Shown: in pieces, positions 29,580 through 38,258 of the stretch
Layout: every line of letters starts with the position of its first letter
Position numbering within the stretch: position 1 is the first letter of the stretch
Assembly: GCF_000970285.1 (NCBI RefSeq)
Contig: NZ_CP009516.1
Location: forward strand, 3,513,036-3,577,035
Reading direction: 5' to 3'
Length of the DNA stretch: 64,000 nt
Source of the DNA: Methanosarcina horonobensis HB-1 = JCM 15518
GTDB taxonomy: Archaea; Halobacteriota; Methanosarcinia; Methanosarcinales; Methanosarcinaceae
Notes under the pieces: model-generated
The model's database searches: none
What the model saw: the letters and a program-made list of their open reading frames with translations, nothing else
What the model was told of the DNA's origin: nothing
Position numbers and translations under genes: made by a program

Positions 29580-31232
29580 ATGGATCTTATAGAAGATTCT
29601 CTGGGAGAATACTTTGAAAAACAGGTAGCTATAGACCCCGACCACGAGTTTATAGTTTATCCGGACCGGAACCTTCGCTTTACTTACGGTCAGTTTAACG
29701 AAAGAGTTAACAACCTTGCAAAAGGACTGCTTGCGATCGGGATAAAAAAGGGAGACCATGTAGGCATCTGGGCGAAAAATGTCCCTGACTGGCTTACTTT
29801 CATGTTTGCCACCTCAAAAATCGGGGCAGTGCTGGTTACGGTAAACACTGCCTACAGGAGTCATGAAGTTGAGTACGTGCTCAAACAATCAGACATGAAG
29901 GCTCTGGCCCTTATCGACAGCTTCAGGGAAGTTGACTACCTTGAGATAATCAACGAACTGGTTCCGGAGTTGAAAAGCTCGGAAAGAGGGCGCCTGAAGA
30001 GCAAGAAATTCCCCTTCCTTAAGAGCGTAATTTATGTAGGACAGGAAAAGCACAGGGGAATGTACAACACCAGCGAGCTGATGCTCCTTGGAAGCCATTC
30101 TCCGGATGACGAGCTTAAAGAGATTCTGGCAGGTATTAGCGGGGATGATGTGGTCAATATGCAGTACACCTCAGGGACTACAGGTTTTCCTAAGGGAGTT
30201 ATGCTGACCAGCAAAAACATTCTTAATAACGGGCTATCCATTGGCGACCGCCAGAAATTCACCCATAAGGACCGCCTCTGTCTGCCTGTGCCCCTTTTTC
30301 ACTGCTTTGGAATAGTACTCGGGGTCATGGCTGTCCTGACCCACAGGGCAACGCTTGTTATGCTTGAGGTTTTTGATCCTCTCCTGGTGCTTGCCGCAGT
30401 CCAGAAAGAGAAGTGTACTGCCCTTTACGGCGTACCTACAATGTTCATTGCAGAGTACACCCACCCCATGTTTGACATGTTCGACCTTTCTTCTTTGAGG
30501 ACAGGGATTATGGCTGGTTCTACCTGTCCTGTAGAAGCCATGAAAAAGGTCGTCAAAGATATGCACTGCTATCAAATTACGAGTGTTTACGGGCTTACGG
30601 AAGCTTCCCCAGGCATGACCCAGACCACTGTGGACGACCCGGTAGAACTCAGGGTCGAAACTGTGGGTAAGTGCTTCCCTGGCGTTGAAGTCAGAGTGGT
30701 TGACCCGGCTACCAATGAGCCAGTGCCCCCGAATACTGTTGGGGAGATCTGCTGCCGTGGCTATAATATCATGAAAGGCTACTACAATATGCTGGAAGAA
30801 ACAAAAAAAGTGATTGATAAAGGCGGCTGGCTACACAGCGGAGACCTTGGAACCTGTGATGAAAACGGTTACTACCGGATTACAGGCAGAATAAAGGACA
30901 TGATCATCCGGGGCGGAGAAAATATATATCCACGGGAAATTGAGGAGTTCCTGCATGTCATGCCAGGAGTTAAAGACGCTCAGGTCGTTGGCATCCCTGA
31001 TAAGAAATACGGAGAAATTGTGGGAGCATTTGTTATTCTCGAAAAAGATGCAGACCTTACGGAAGCCGATATAAGAGACTATGCAATAAGCAAAATCGCC
31101 CGCTATAAGGTTCCAAAACATATCTTCATCGTAAACGAGTACCCTCTGACCGCAAGCGGCAAGATTCAGAAATACAAGCTCAGAGAAATGGCTGTAGACC
31201 TGGTAAAGAATAAAGAAGTAGACAACGATTAA
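29580..31232 (+). CDS. AMP-forming acyl-CoA synthetase (fatty acid-CoA ligase)
   Basis: Adenylating ligase of 550 residues that activates a carboxylic acid with ATP and CoA. The P-loop is [11 protein letters not shown] (about 197-207), then [14 protein letters not shown], the [35 protein letters not shown] hinge region (parts near 420-450) and the C-terminal SGKIQKYKL with the catalytic Lys. This is the medium-chain/FadD-like branch rather than acetyl-CoA synthetase. GGAGAGG precedes the ATG. With the thioesterase and XRE-cupin protein it forms a small acyl-CoA module. Methanogens lack beta-oxidation, so branched or aromatic acid activation is a likely role; the substrate is not visible. Confidence 0.93.
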   Translation: MDLIEDSLGEYFEKQVAIDPDHEFIVYPDRNLRFTYGQFNERVNNLAKGLLAIGIKKGDHVGIWAKNVPDWLTFMFATSKIGAVLVTVNTAYRSHEVEYVLKQSDMKALALIDSFREVDYLEIINELVPELKSSERGRLKSKKFPFLKSVIYVGQEKHRGMYNTSELMLLGSHSPDDELKEILAGISGDDVVNMQYTSGTTGFPKGVMLTSKNILNNGLSIGDRQKFTHKDRLCLPVPLFHCFGIVLGVMAVLTHRATLVMLEVFDPLLVLAAVQKEKCTALYGVPTMFIAEYTHPMFDMFDLSSLRTGIMAGSTCPVEAMKKVVKDMHCYQITSVYGLTEASPGMTQTTVDDPVELRVETVGKCFPGVEVRVVDPATNEPVPPNTVGEICCRGYNIMKGYYNMLEETKKVIDKGGWLHSGDLGTCDENGYYRITGRIKDMIIRGGENIYPREIEEFLHVMPGVKDAQVVGIPDKKYGEIVGAFVILEKDADLTEADIRDYAISKIARYKVPKHIFIVNEYPLTASGKIQKYKLREMAVDLVKNKEVDND

Positions 31233-31247
31233 AATAAATAGCAACTA

Positions 31248-31361
31248 GAGCAAGCAAGAATTAGAGCAAGCAAGAATTAAAAAAACAAGAATTAAAGAAA
31301 CAAGAATTAAAGAAACAAGAATTAAAGAAACAAGAATTAAAGAAACAAGAATTAAAGCAAA
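31248..31361 (+). repeat. Short tandem repeats (15-16 bp, about seven copies)
   Basis: Two copies of GAGCAAGCAAGAATTA followed by five copies of a 15-base unit AAACAAGAATTAAAG, the last nearly perfect. Lies directly after the acyl-CoA ligase stop codon and before the terminators. Confidence 0.85.
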
Positions 31362-31377
31362 TAAAATCAGTTTAGTG

Positions 31378-31407
31378 CTATCGACTTCTAGATCGATGGT
31401 TTTTTTC
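31378..31407 (+). terminator. Hairpin plus T-run terminator 1
   Basis: CTATCGA, an eight-base loop CTTCTAGA, then TCGATGG, followed by seven T. Placed 145 bases after the acyl-CoA ligase gene. Confidence 0.65.
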
Positions 31408-31425
31408 CTTTAAATTTAGGCTTTG

Positions 31426-31456
31426 CTATCGACTTTTAGATCGATAGTCTTTTTCT
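31426..31456 (+). terminator. Hairpin plus T-rich terminator 2
   Basis: CTATCGA, loop CTTTTAGA, then TCGATAG (perfect 7-bp stem), followed by TCTTTTTCT. It is a near copy of the hairpin 48 bases earlier, so the terminator seems duplicated. Confidence 0.65.
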
Positions 31457-31847
31457 TAGGATTTAGACTTCTGTTTTCCGGTCTGGATTTCTGCTTTCCA
31501 AATTTCTTTTTGTTTTTATATTATCAGAATATTTTTTACTGAACTCGCCTAAACTTTTTTAAGCCTTAGTACTGCAATCTCAAGTTTTTTGGAAAAATTA
31601 GATCCTGAGAGTTATTTATCAGTTACGGGCCTAATACGTGTTTTCAATCGAGGATAGGATAATTGAAATTATTTAACTATAAAAATCAGTTTAGTCCTTA
31701 CTTTGTTTTGCTTGAAAATTTCAAGCAGATTGAAAAATTAGAAGATAACTATATTTTATAGATTAACCACAATTATTAAAAGGTTATAAAATAATGCCTT
31801 AATCAAATCTCAGTAAGCGAACAAAATTAATGAAATATTGAATATTT

Positions 31848-31869
31848 AACGGAATTTATTATATATAGA
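31848..31869 (+). promoter_or_regulatory. Predicted promoter of candidate ncRNA
   Basis: TTATTATATATAG is a strong archaeal TATA box, preceded by a purine-rich BRE-like ACGGAA. Start of transcription would be expected near 31888-31893, just where the 14-bp closing stem begins. No gene for 650 bases downstream. Confidence 0.55.
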
Positions 31870-31887
31870 ATTTCAGCATTAGAAGGA

Positions 31888-32160
31888 TTGTAATTGTAAG
31901 AGAAGCTAACCAGGCATGTTTGTACAGGGAATATTTTGGGGAAATATTCATCAATAGGGGTTTCATCCGGTTGAGAGCTCAAGGGATTACGGGCTCTCAA
32001 TCATCACGCCAATGAAAAGCAAATCTTTATTGCCTTCTCTTACAATTGTGTAAAGAATATGTGGGAGTATTCTTTAAGGGGGTTTCATTCGAATGAGAGC
32101 CCAAGGGATCATTTCGGGCTCTCATCAATCACCAATACTGAAACTTCAATTAACTTTTTT
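31888..32160 (+). ncRNA. Candidate structured small RNA with tandem duplicated motif
   Basis: Two copies of one architecture occur about 120 bases apart. Copy A: hairpin GAATATTT/AAATATTC with loop TGGGG (31929-31949), GGGGTTTCAT (31957-31966), and a 10-bp hairpin TTGAGAGCTC/GGGCTCTCAA with loop AAGGGATTAC (31971-32000), then ATGAAA (32012-32017), which can pair with TTTCAT. Copy B: hairpin TAAAGAATA/TATTCTTTA with loop TGTGGGAG (32051-32076), GGGGGTTTCAT (32078-32088), hairpin ATGAGAGCCC/GGGCTCTCAT with loop starting AAGGGAT (32093-32125), then TGAAAC (32139-32144), pairing with GTTTCA. Stems are kept by different bases while loops are conserved. Copy A is also closed by AATTGTAAGAGAAG (31892-31905) with its complement at 32034-32047. 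A T-run follows at 32155-32160. I do not recognise the family. Confidence 0.6.
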
Positions 32161-32544
32161 AAGTAGTATTTTAAGTAGTAATAATTCATCACATGGAAGA
32201 CAGAGGAAGTCAACTATTGAGAGAATTTTTCAGTTATAAAGTGTCCCCGAAACAGAATTTCCCCTGAATGTCGCTATGAAACCTAATAAATCTTTTAAGC
32301 AATTACCATACGATTTTATGATATATAAGTTCTTTGATACCTTATCAAAATATAAATTATCTACTCTAAAATCAAGATATTTATGCTTATTTATGCTGCA
32401 ATTAGTGATAGAATACGTCTGTAATGAGGCATAAATGAACTTTCCTGTGATCAAGAAAAATAACTATCTGCTGTTTGAATCTTTTGATACTATTACGGTA
32501 GAGTCAACGTTCCAAATTATTTGAATTTCTTTACAGGGTAGCTT

Positions 32545-32967
32545 ATGGTTTCAGATGATAAATCCAGGAAATCATCCTGTTTTCGAGAAGTTGCTGAAGA
32601 CAGGACATATGCAAAGAATACAGATTATAAACAGAATAGGGATCATAAATCCAGTTCTCTTGAGGCTTCTCAACTCAATAAGGCCTTAGAGCATGTTCAG
32701 CAGATGCAGACCCGGCAGGTAGTAGATGACACTCCTGAAAACCTCCTTATCTGTATGGAACACTGCGGAACATGCCCAAGTCTGCCTTTTCCACCTGAGC
32801 CTTTACTTTTTTGTGCACGGGGGTGCTCTTTAGAAAAAGTTTCTAAAAAAAGCTGCAACTGTCCTGCATGTCCAGTTTACAAAAAATATGGGTTGCAAAA
32901 TCTGTACTTCTGTGAAACCGGAAAAGCCGTAGGAAAGAAAGAACACAAAGTTGAAACTAAAATTTAA
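32545..32967 (+). CDS. DUF2769 cysteine-rich protein
   Basis: Protein of 140 residues. The first 60 residues are polar and probably unstructured. Residues about 66-125 match DUF2769, a small cysteine-rich domain found mainly in Methanosarcina: CMEHCGTCPS, then LLFCARGCS, then CNCPACPVYKKYGL and YFC, with nine or more cysteines able to bind zinc or an Fe-S cluster. No signal peptide is present. Function of the family is unknown. AGGGT precedes the ATG. It lies about 400 bases downstream of the candidate structured RNA; a link is possible but not shown. Confidence 0.82.
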   Translation: MVSDDKSRKSSCFREVAEDRTYAKNTDYKQNRDHKSSSLEASQLNKALEHVQQMQTRQVVDDTPENLLICMEHCGTCPSLPFPPEPLLFCARGCSLEKVSKKSCNCPACPVYKKYGLQNLYFCETGKAVGKKEHKVETKI

Positions 32968-33206
32968 TCAAGAAATAATTTTAATCAAGAAATAATTTTT
33001 GGAGTCCCCCTCCAGCTTGTCTGGAAGAGAGTATCACAAAATTGCCGACTAAAAAAATAGATTCTGGTTTGGGAACCTTCTCTGGCCGGAGGTCGGCTAC
33101 ATCCCTGTATGAAGCAGGAGAGAAAGCGGAGTATATTCGGATATTTTGGATCTATCAATCGGTAACTAAAAACCATCCTTTTTCAGGGAATTCCTTTTTC
33201 AGAGAG

Positions 33207-33992
33207 TTATATAATTCCTGTTATCAGCACTCCGATTCCCATAAGAGCCACAAACCCGACTGCTGCCACATCTGTCCTGTTCCAGGAAAGCCTTTGCTTT
33301 TCTGCGCTCCGGCGGCTTCTATAACCTCTCATATCCATTGTCAGGCCGAGCACCTGAGTCCTGCCAAGGGAATTTGCTACAAGGGGCACAAGGATCGGCT
33401 TTACACTTCTTATTTTTCCGCTTATTCCTTTTCCAGGGTTATAGCCTCTGGCAAGCTGAGCTTCATGAATGCGCTGGCCTTCGACCTGCAGGCTCGGGAT
33501 AAAGCGAAGGGCAATTACGAACATGAGTACATAATCCACAGGAATACGGATCTCCAGGAGAGCTTTCATGAGGTCGCTTGGCTTTGTTGTAACTACAAGG
33601 AGCTGGAAAGCAAAAAGCATTGCAAAGAAACGGAGAGATAGGACAGTTCCGAAGTCAAGGGCTCCGGTGGTGACAGGAACCAAACCTCCGGCAGTAAGGG
33701 TACCGGCTGGAATCAGGTATCCGATCGTTTCCCCGCTTTTAAGGGTAAAGATCGTAAGCAGGATAAGAGTCACACTTAAAAACACCAGGAGTTTGAGCTG
33801 CCTTAGAAGTTCCTGATGGAGCCCTGCTTTCAGGGAAGCAAGAAATATTCCCAAGACCAGGAGACCAAGAACTGTAGAATCTGTGGTAAAGACGCTCAGG
33901 ATTATTATCCCTGTAACGGCAGCGATCTTCGAAAGCGGGTTCATGCTGTGTAAAAAGCTGTCCCTGTTAATATATTGCATAATTTCTTTCAT
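33207..33992 (-). CDS. ECF transporter transmembrane subunit EcfT (system 1)
   Basis: Energy-coupling membrane subunit of about 261 residues with hydrophobic helices at the N-terminal half and two coupling helices. The two short Ala/Met-Arg-Gly motifs that dock to the ATPases are visible: QLARGYNPG near residue 185 and MDMRGYRSR near 220. It connects the ATPase pair with the substrate-binding S component. I chose the ATG at 33992 (MKEIMQY) because GGGG of the preceding gene is at ribosome-site distance and the ecfA stop is at 33997; an upstream start at 34016 would overlap ecfA. Last gene of the S, A-A, T unit on the minus strand. Confidence 0.9.
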   Translation of the reverse strand: MKEIMQYINRDSFLHSMNPLSKIAAVTGIIILSVFTTDSTVLGLLVLGIFLASLKAGLHQELLRQLKLLVFLSVTLILLTIFTLKSGETIGYLIPAGTLTAGGLVPVTTGALDFGTVLSLRFFAMLFAFQLLVVTTKPSDLMKALLEIRIPVDYVLMFVIALRFIPSLQVEGQRIHEAQLARGYNPGKGISGKIRSVKPILVPLVANSLGRTQVLGLTMDMRGYRSRRSAEKQRLSWNRTDVAAVGFVALMGIGVLITGII

Positions 33993-33996
33993 GCTA

Positions 33997-35499
33997 TTAT
34001 TCCCCAATCGGTACACTTTCCTTCAGTGAAATTTCCTTTAACGCATTCGATTTTTTATTAAAAGAACCACCGGTTCCATTTACCAGATCTTCCACGATTT
34101 TCCCGGACTCCATGAGAATGACCCTTTCAACATGGTTTTTAACTATCTGCATGTTGTGAGTCACCATTACTATTGTGTGGCCTTCATGCTGGAGTCTTTT
34201 CATAAGCTGCATCATCCTGTCGGACTCTTCCGCGTCCAGGCCCGTTGTGGGCTCATCAAGCACAATCAATTCAGGCCGCATTGCAATTACACAGGCAACA
34301 GCAAGTCTTTGCCTCTCTCCGCGGCTCAGGTGGCGTGGAAACACCTTCTCTTTGCCTTTCAGGTTCACGAGTTCAAGGGAACGGGCAATTGCTTCGGTTG
34401 CCTGAGAGCCGGTTATCCCAATATTGTTTAGCCCGAAAGCTACCTCGGCTTCAACCGTATCTTCAAAAAGCATATTGTCAGGGTTCTGGAAGACCAGGCC
34501 AGTATGTTTTACGAGCTCGTTAATGGGAACTCCGGAAGTATCCAGCCCTTTTACGACCACGTTTCCGGAGTAGGGGCGCAGGAGACCGTTGAAATGTTTG
34601 ACAAGCGTAGTCTTGCCTGAACCGTTTTCCCCAAGAATTGCAACAAGCTCTCCTGAGTAGATCTCAAGGTCAAGATTGTTAAGAGCAGTGAATTCACCAT
34701 ACCGCTGGGTCAACTTTTTTACGGAAATAGCAGGCTGCCCTTCTTTTTGAGGACGAGGATGCTCCTGCTTGCTATTTTCAGGGGTAAGAGCAGAGTTTTC
34801 AGGTAAAGCTACAAAATCCACAGGATTTTTTACGACTTTTATTTCCCCCTTTTCAAGAAGTACAACCCGGTCCCCGATCTCAAGAAAGTCCTCTATATTG
34901 TGGTCCACGATTATAATCGTCTTTCCGGCCTCTTTGAGTTTCTTCAGGACGGAAAATACCTTTCTTACCGCCTCTGTGTCCAGTTCGGCAGTAGCTTCGT
35001 CAAGGATCAGGACTTCCGTATCAAGGGCAAGTGTTGCAGCAAGGGCAACTTTTTGCTTCTGCCCTCCGGACAGCGTGTGCGGAGCTCTCTGTTTCAGATG
35101 GCTGATTTCACAGAGTTCCATTACCTCATTTAGCCTGCGCTGAATCTCTTTTTCCGTATGCCCGCGGTTTTCGAGTCCTGAGAGAATCTCTTCTTCAACT
35201 GTTGTAAAGATCAGCTGGGATTCCGCATCATCAAAAACCATCCCTGTGTACCGGCTCAGTTCTTTCATGCCGTCAAAATCCTTTATATCCCTGTTTTTGA
35301 ACCTGAAGTTCCCTTCAATTTTGCCTCCGAGCTCGTGGTGGAGGATGCCCGCCATTGCAAGGGCAAGGGTGGTTTTTCCGGCTGCACTGTGCCCTGTAAC
35401 AAGGAGCAGTTCGCCTTTTTTGACGTCCAGATTTATATTTTTTAAGGCAGGTTTTTCTGCTGTCCCGTAGGTATACGAGAAGTTCCTGAGTTCAATCAT
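33997..35499 (-). CDS. ECF transporter fused double ATPase EcfA-EcfA (system 1)
   Basis: Protein of 500 residues containing both ATP-binding domains of an ECF importer in one chain; most bacteria encode EcfA1 and EcfA2 apart. Domain 1: Walker A GHSAAGKTT (unusual Ala-Ala), signature LSGGQKQKV, Walker B VLILDEATAELD. Domain 2 begins near residue 255: Walker A GENGSGKTT, signature LSRGERQRL, Walker B LIVLDEPTTGLD, switch His in VTHN. It follows the S-component gene by three bases. It powers vitamin or ion uptake through EcfT; the substrate is set by the S component. Confidence 0.93.
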   Translation of the reverse strand: MIELRNFSYTYGTAEKPALKNINLDVKKGELLLVTGHSAAGKTTLALAMAGILHHELGGKIEGNFRFKNRDIKDFDGMKELSRYTGMVFDDAESQLIFTTVEEEILSGLENRGHTEKEIQRRLNEVMELCEISHLKQRAPHTLSGGQKQKVALAATLALDTEVLILDEATAELDTEAVRKVFSVLKKLKEAGKTIIIVDHNIEDFLEIGDRVVLLEKGEIKVVKNPVDFVALPENSALTPENSKQEHPRPQKEGQPAISVKKLTQRYGEFTALNNLDLEIYSGELVAILGENGSGKTTLVKHFNGLLRPYSGNVVVKGLDTSGVPINELVKHTGLVFQNPDNMLFEDTVEAEVAFGLNNIGITGSQATEAIARSLELVNLKGKEKVFPRHLSRGERQRLAVACVIAMRPELIVLDEPTTGLDAEESDRMMQLMKRLQHEGHTIVMVTHNMQIVKNHVERVILMESGKIVEDLVNGTGGSFNKKSNALKEISLKESVPIGE

Positions 35500-35502
35500 G
35501 TT

Positions 35503-36027
35503 TTATGCTTTCCCCCGGGCAAGTACCTTTGAAGCAGGAACATAGAGGATCTGGGCAATGGTAGAGTTAGCAATCGCAGTTCCCACTACTATAGGGATAA
35601 TAGCTACTACAAAAGCTCCCATAGTATCGTACTTGGTCAGGATTGTAGGGGCGACCATAAACATTGCAACTACCACAAAGGTTGTCCCGCTGGCAAGAGT
35701 TCCGAGGAAGGTTGAAATTGCAGGAGAGACCGAAAGCCTGCCCATAAAGGCTTTGTATATGATCAGGGCGACTATCGCACCAATCGGCTCACTGATAAGG
35801 TTTGCAGGCGGAAAAATAGAATGGCTTAAAAGGGCGCAGACTATTCCTGCTACAATTCCTATGCCTATTACTTCGGTGAATGTTGGTATGACAAGAATAA
35901 CGGCAAGACAGTAAAAGGCTATTACGAGATTTGAGACAATTGGGCCTGGAATTACCAGGGACAGGTATCGAACTATCGCACCGACTGCGAGTAAAATTCC
36001 AACAACAGCAATATCCTGAGATTTCAT
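35503..36027 (-). CDS. ECF transporter substrate-binding S component (system 1)
   Basis: Hydrophobic protein of about 174 residues with six likely helices, the normal size of an S component. The N-terminal helix SQDIAVVGILLAVGAIVRYL carries the small-residue alanine/glycine pattern that packs on EcfT. The sequence is nearest to my recollection of the TrpP-like group, but the substrate cannot be read from it. I prefer the ATG at 36027 because AGGAAG lies nine bases before it; the ATG at 36036 overlaps that site. First gene of the operon and separated from the next gene by only three bases. Confidence 0.85.
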   Translation of the reverse strand: MKSQDIAVVGILLAVGAIVRYLSLVIPGPIVSNLVIAFYCLAVILVIPTFTEVIGIGIVAGIVCALLSHSIFPPANLISEPIGAIVALIIYKAFMGRLSVSPAISTFLGTLASGTTFVVVAMFMVAPTILTKYDTMGAFVVAIIPIVVGTAIANSTIAQILYVPASKVLARGKA

Positions 36028-36036
36028 AAAAATCAT

Positions 36037-36444
36037 CTTCCTACATCAGTTTTTACATCAGTTTTCAGGAGAATTATCCTGAACTCACAGGCACCACAGA
36101 TCCAATTAAATATTGTAAATCAGTCAAACACTATAATCAATTAAATCAAGTGAATTGGTTAAACACAATAAGCCCATTATACATTATAGTACAACAAAGC
36201 ATAATAATGTACATTAGTATATGTACTTTACGCTTTATTAGCCTATTTTTGCGCTTTTTCCTCAACTTATCCTTATCTGTCCTGAACTTCTCAGGATTTC
36301 AATACAGTCCGGGAGATTTGCTTACTCTTACCGCCCTGAGATCCCTCGTATCCTTAACGGATTTTCAAGAGGTAAAAACCCTGATAGGAAAACTGATCAT
36401 GAGGCAGGACATAAGACTAACAATGACTATTCCGGAGTTGTTGC
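36037..36444. other. Divergent intergenic region
   Basis: A 408-base AT-rich stretch between the minus-strand ECF operon and the plus-strand gene at 36445. GTACAT/ATGTAC half sites with a six-base spacer (36209-36226) could be an operator or a hairpin. An open plus frame here (36150-36461) has no ribosome site and atypical composition, so I do not count it as a gene. Confidence 0.45.
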
Positions 36445-37356
36445 ATGTCTTCAGTAGATGAACGTGAACTGGCTGAAGTCAGGATGATTGAAGAGGGATT
36501 GAGGAGTGCCTATGACGGGGATGCTGAAAGGGTAGTAGAAGCTTTAAGTCGCCTCAGGGATTTCGCAGTACAGCTGGTACATCTGGAAATTACTGCAGAA
36601 TATGAGCTTGATGCAAAAGCTCTCATAATTGCTATGGGAGATATAGGCAGGGAGACTGCTGAAAAAAGAATGGAAACCGCATCTATAGCCTCGGTTCGCG
36701 CTCTTGGAGAAGTAGCTGTTGAAGCTGTAGATCAGAAAAGGGAATCCCTTGCATTAAAAGCACTGTCTGTTCTGGTGAGCCTTGCACTGGAATTAGGAGG
36801 AAAAAGTATGGACGCGGCAGCAAAAAGCGCAGCCGAATCTCTGGGAAGTTTCGGGAAAGTCTCCTCAAGGAAAAAAATGGAGGTTCTGACAGGCCTTTCA
36901 GAAGTATATCTTATGCAACTGTCCATTAAAGCGATGGAAAAAAATCTCTCAGAGACCTGGGATATTGCCTTAAGTTTCCTCAGAGAAATAGGAAGTTCTT
37001 CAGCCGAACAGGCAATGGAGAATGGTGCGGTCGGAACTGCAATCCTTCTTGAGGAACTGGGTACTGCTGCTGTAAGGGGACGAGATGAACCCAGGGTGAC
37101 AAATGTGATCCAGACGCTTGGAAAGCTGGGCAGGGAACTTTCTCAGCATGGTTCTAAGAGTGCACTTGTCCAGACTGTATGGGCTCTGGAAATACTTCGA
37201 ATCCTCGCACTGAGATCTAAGATGGAAAGTGCCGAAACTGCAGGAAAGGTGGAACTGGAATCCTTAAGCACGGCAGGAATCCTTGACGAAGAACAGAATT
37301 TGGAAAAAATCCAGGAAATAAAGGAGTTCCATCAGCATATCCTTAGAAGAAGCTAA
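36445..37356 (+). CDS. Alpha-helical repeat protein of unknown function
   Basis: Protein of 303 residues that appears all-helical, made of amphipathic helices about 35-40 residues per pair, rich in Ala, Leu and Glu, with recurrent patterns such as AIxxLGEVAVEAVDQ and TLGKLGRELSQHG. It resembles HEAT/armadillo-like repeats rather than TPR. No signal, membrane helix or catalytic motif is visible. GGAG stands before the ATG at 36445. It is alone in its transcription unit; a helical scaffold for protein contacts is the most one can infer. Confidence 0.75.
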   Translation: MSSVDERELAEVRMIEEGLRSAYDGDAERVVEALSRLRDFAVQLVHLEITAEYELDAKALIIAMGDIGRETAEKRMETASIASVRALGEVAVEAVDQKRESLALKALSVLVSLALELGGKSMDAAAKSAAESLGSFGKVSSRKKMEVLTGLSEVYLMQLSIKAMEKNLSETWDIALSFLREIGSSSAEQAMENGAVGTAILLEELGTAAVRGRDEPRVTNVIQTLGKLGRELSQHGSKSALVQTVWALEILRILALRSKMESAETAGKVELESLSTAGILDEEQNLEKIQEIKEFHQHILRRS

Positions 37357-37577
37357 CTGATAATAACGAGTGACAATAGTGGATGACAGTAATGGATCAC
37401 AGTAACGGATTTGGCATGATAGATGACAAAAGATTGACCTGTAACGGATTGGAGAAGGCAAGTGTAAAAACCGAGTAAAGGAATCTGAGATAAATTTTTT
37501 AAAATTTATTAAAATAAGATATCCAAAAATATATTTTTTAACATTGAACAAAAAATATCAGAAAAAGGAATAGAATT

Positions 37578-37655
37578 TGGTGCTCCGGCCGGGATTCGAA
37601 CCCGAGTCTTCGGCTCGAAAGGCCGGAATGATTGGCCGGACTACACTACCGGAGC
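37578..37655 (-). tRNA. tRNA-Glu (UUC), copy 1
   Basis: Minus-strand gene starting GCTCCGG and ending CCGGAGC-A-CCA; CCA is encoded. The seven-base anticodon loop CTTTCGA places UUC at 34-36, so glutamate. The anticodon stem has four normal pairs (CGGC/GCCG) and a C27 against A43 mismatch at its base. The T arm GGGTTCGAATCCC is canonical. Identical in sequence to the copy at 38021-38098. A TATA box (minus TTTATATATTA, 37693-37703) lies about 40 bases upstream. Confidence 0.97.
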
Positions 37656-38020
37656 ACATCGCATCTCACAGCGAGACCAACAATATACCTTGTAATATAT
37701 AAATCTGTCCCTTCTCTGCCAGCTTCTGGTGTTTTTGCCGGTCAAATGCAGCTTATCGATCTAATTTTCAGGAAAGTGGATTCAGTTTTTCACTAAGTAT
37801 GAGATGACTGACTGAAAAATATTTAGTTAGAAATCCTTATTCAGAACTTAGAAACTTGGGAAAGCGCGGCAATGGAGAGAAAGTAACAAATCAAAACCAA
37901 GTAACAAAAGAAAATGGTATATAAGTAAAAATGAAAAACGGAAATAACAACGAAGAATTTTCAGACAACCAATATAAAACTTCGGAAAATATAGAAATTT
38001 TGGAGCTATTAAAAAAAGTT
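37656..38020. other. Spacer between the two tRNA-Glu genes
   Basis: A 365-base AT-rich spacer. It holds the promoter of copy 1 (TATA box 37693-37703, minus strand); nothing else is recognisable. Confidence 0.5.
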
Positions 38021-38098
38021 TGGTGCTCCGGCCGGGATTCGAACCCGAGTCTTCGGCTCGAAAGGCCGGAATGATTGGCCGGACTACACTACCGGAGC
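38021..38098 (-). tRNA. tRNA-Glu (UUC), copy 2
   Basis: Identical 78-base gene including encoded CCA, same strand, 365 bases upstream of copy 1. Its 5' flank differs from copy 1: the nearest TATA box (minus TATTTATA, 38165-38172) is about 67 bases away and a perfect 12-bp inverted repeat stands between, so the precursor leader would carry or start inside a hairpin. Confidence 0.97.
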
Positions 38099-38128
38099 GT
38101 TTTGATTGTTTTTAATTGAGTTTTATTT

Positions 38129-38157
38129 CCCTTATTGAAGGGGTTCTTCAATAAGGG
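38129..38157. promoter_or_regulatory. Perfect 12-bp inverted repeat in tRNA-Glu leader region
   Basis: CCCTTATTGAAG, a five-base loop, then CTTCAATAAGGG. It lies between the TATA box and tRNA-Glu copy 2, near the expected start point. No T-run follows on the minus strand, so it is not a good terminator for the gene at 38307. Confidence 0.6.
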
Positions 38158-38258
38158 TTTCTCGTATAAATAGTTATTGGTTGAATAGAGTTTCTGAGGA
38201 CATATTATTGAAATCTTCAGAGATATTTTTAAGACCTTTAGGTCTCTTTATAGATTAT

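Larger units (their letters stand above)
31233..32544. other. Long gene-free region with repeats and a structured element
   Basis: A 1.3-kb stretch without supportable genes. It holds tandem 15-16-bp repeats (31248-31361), two terminators (31378-31456), AT-rich DNA, and the candidate structured RNA at 31888-32160. An unsupported short minus frame lies at 32230-32454. Confidence 0.6.

Noticed and set aside
31248-31361. CRISPR array
   Set aside because: Units of 15-16 bases are contiguous with no spacers, so this is a simple tandem repeat. No cas genes are in the window.
31700-31860. NrpR operator upstream of the candidate RNA
   Set aside because: No GGTA-N6-TACC or GGAA-N8-TTCC arrangement was found by eye.
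33042-33641. Plus-strand frame of 199 codons with cysteines
   Set aside because: Most of it is antisense to the EcfT gene, which has clear family motifs.
36150-36461. Hydrophobic frame before the helical repeat gene
   Set aside because: AT-rich run gives chance hydrophobicity; no ribosome site and it overlaps the true start at 36445.
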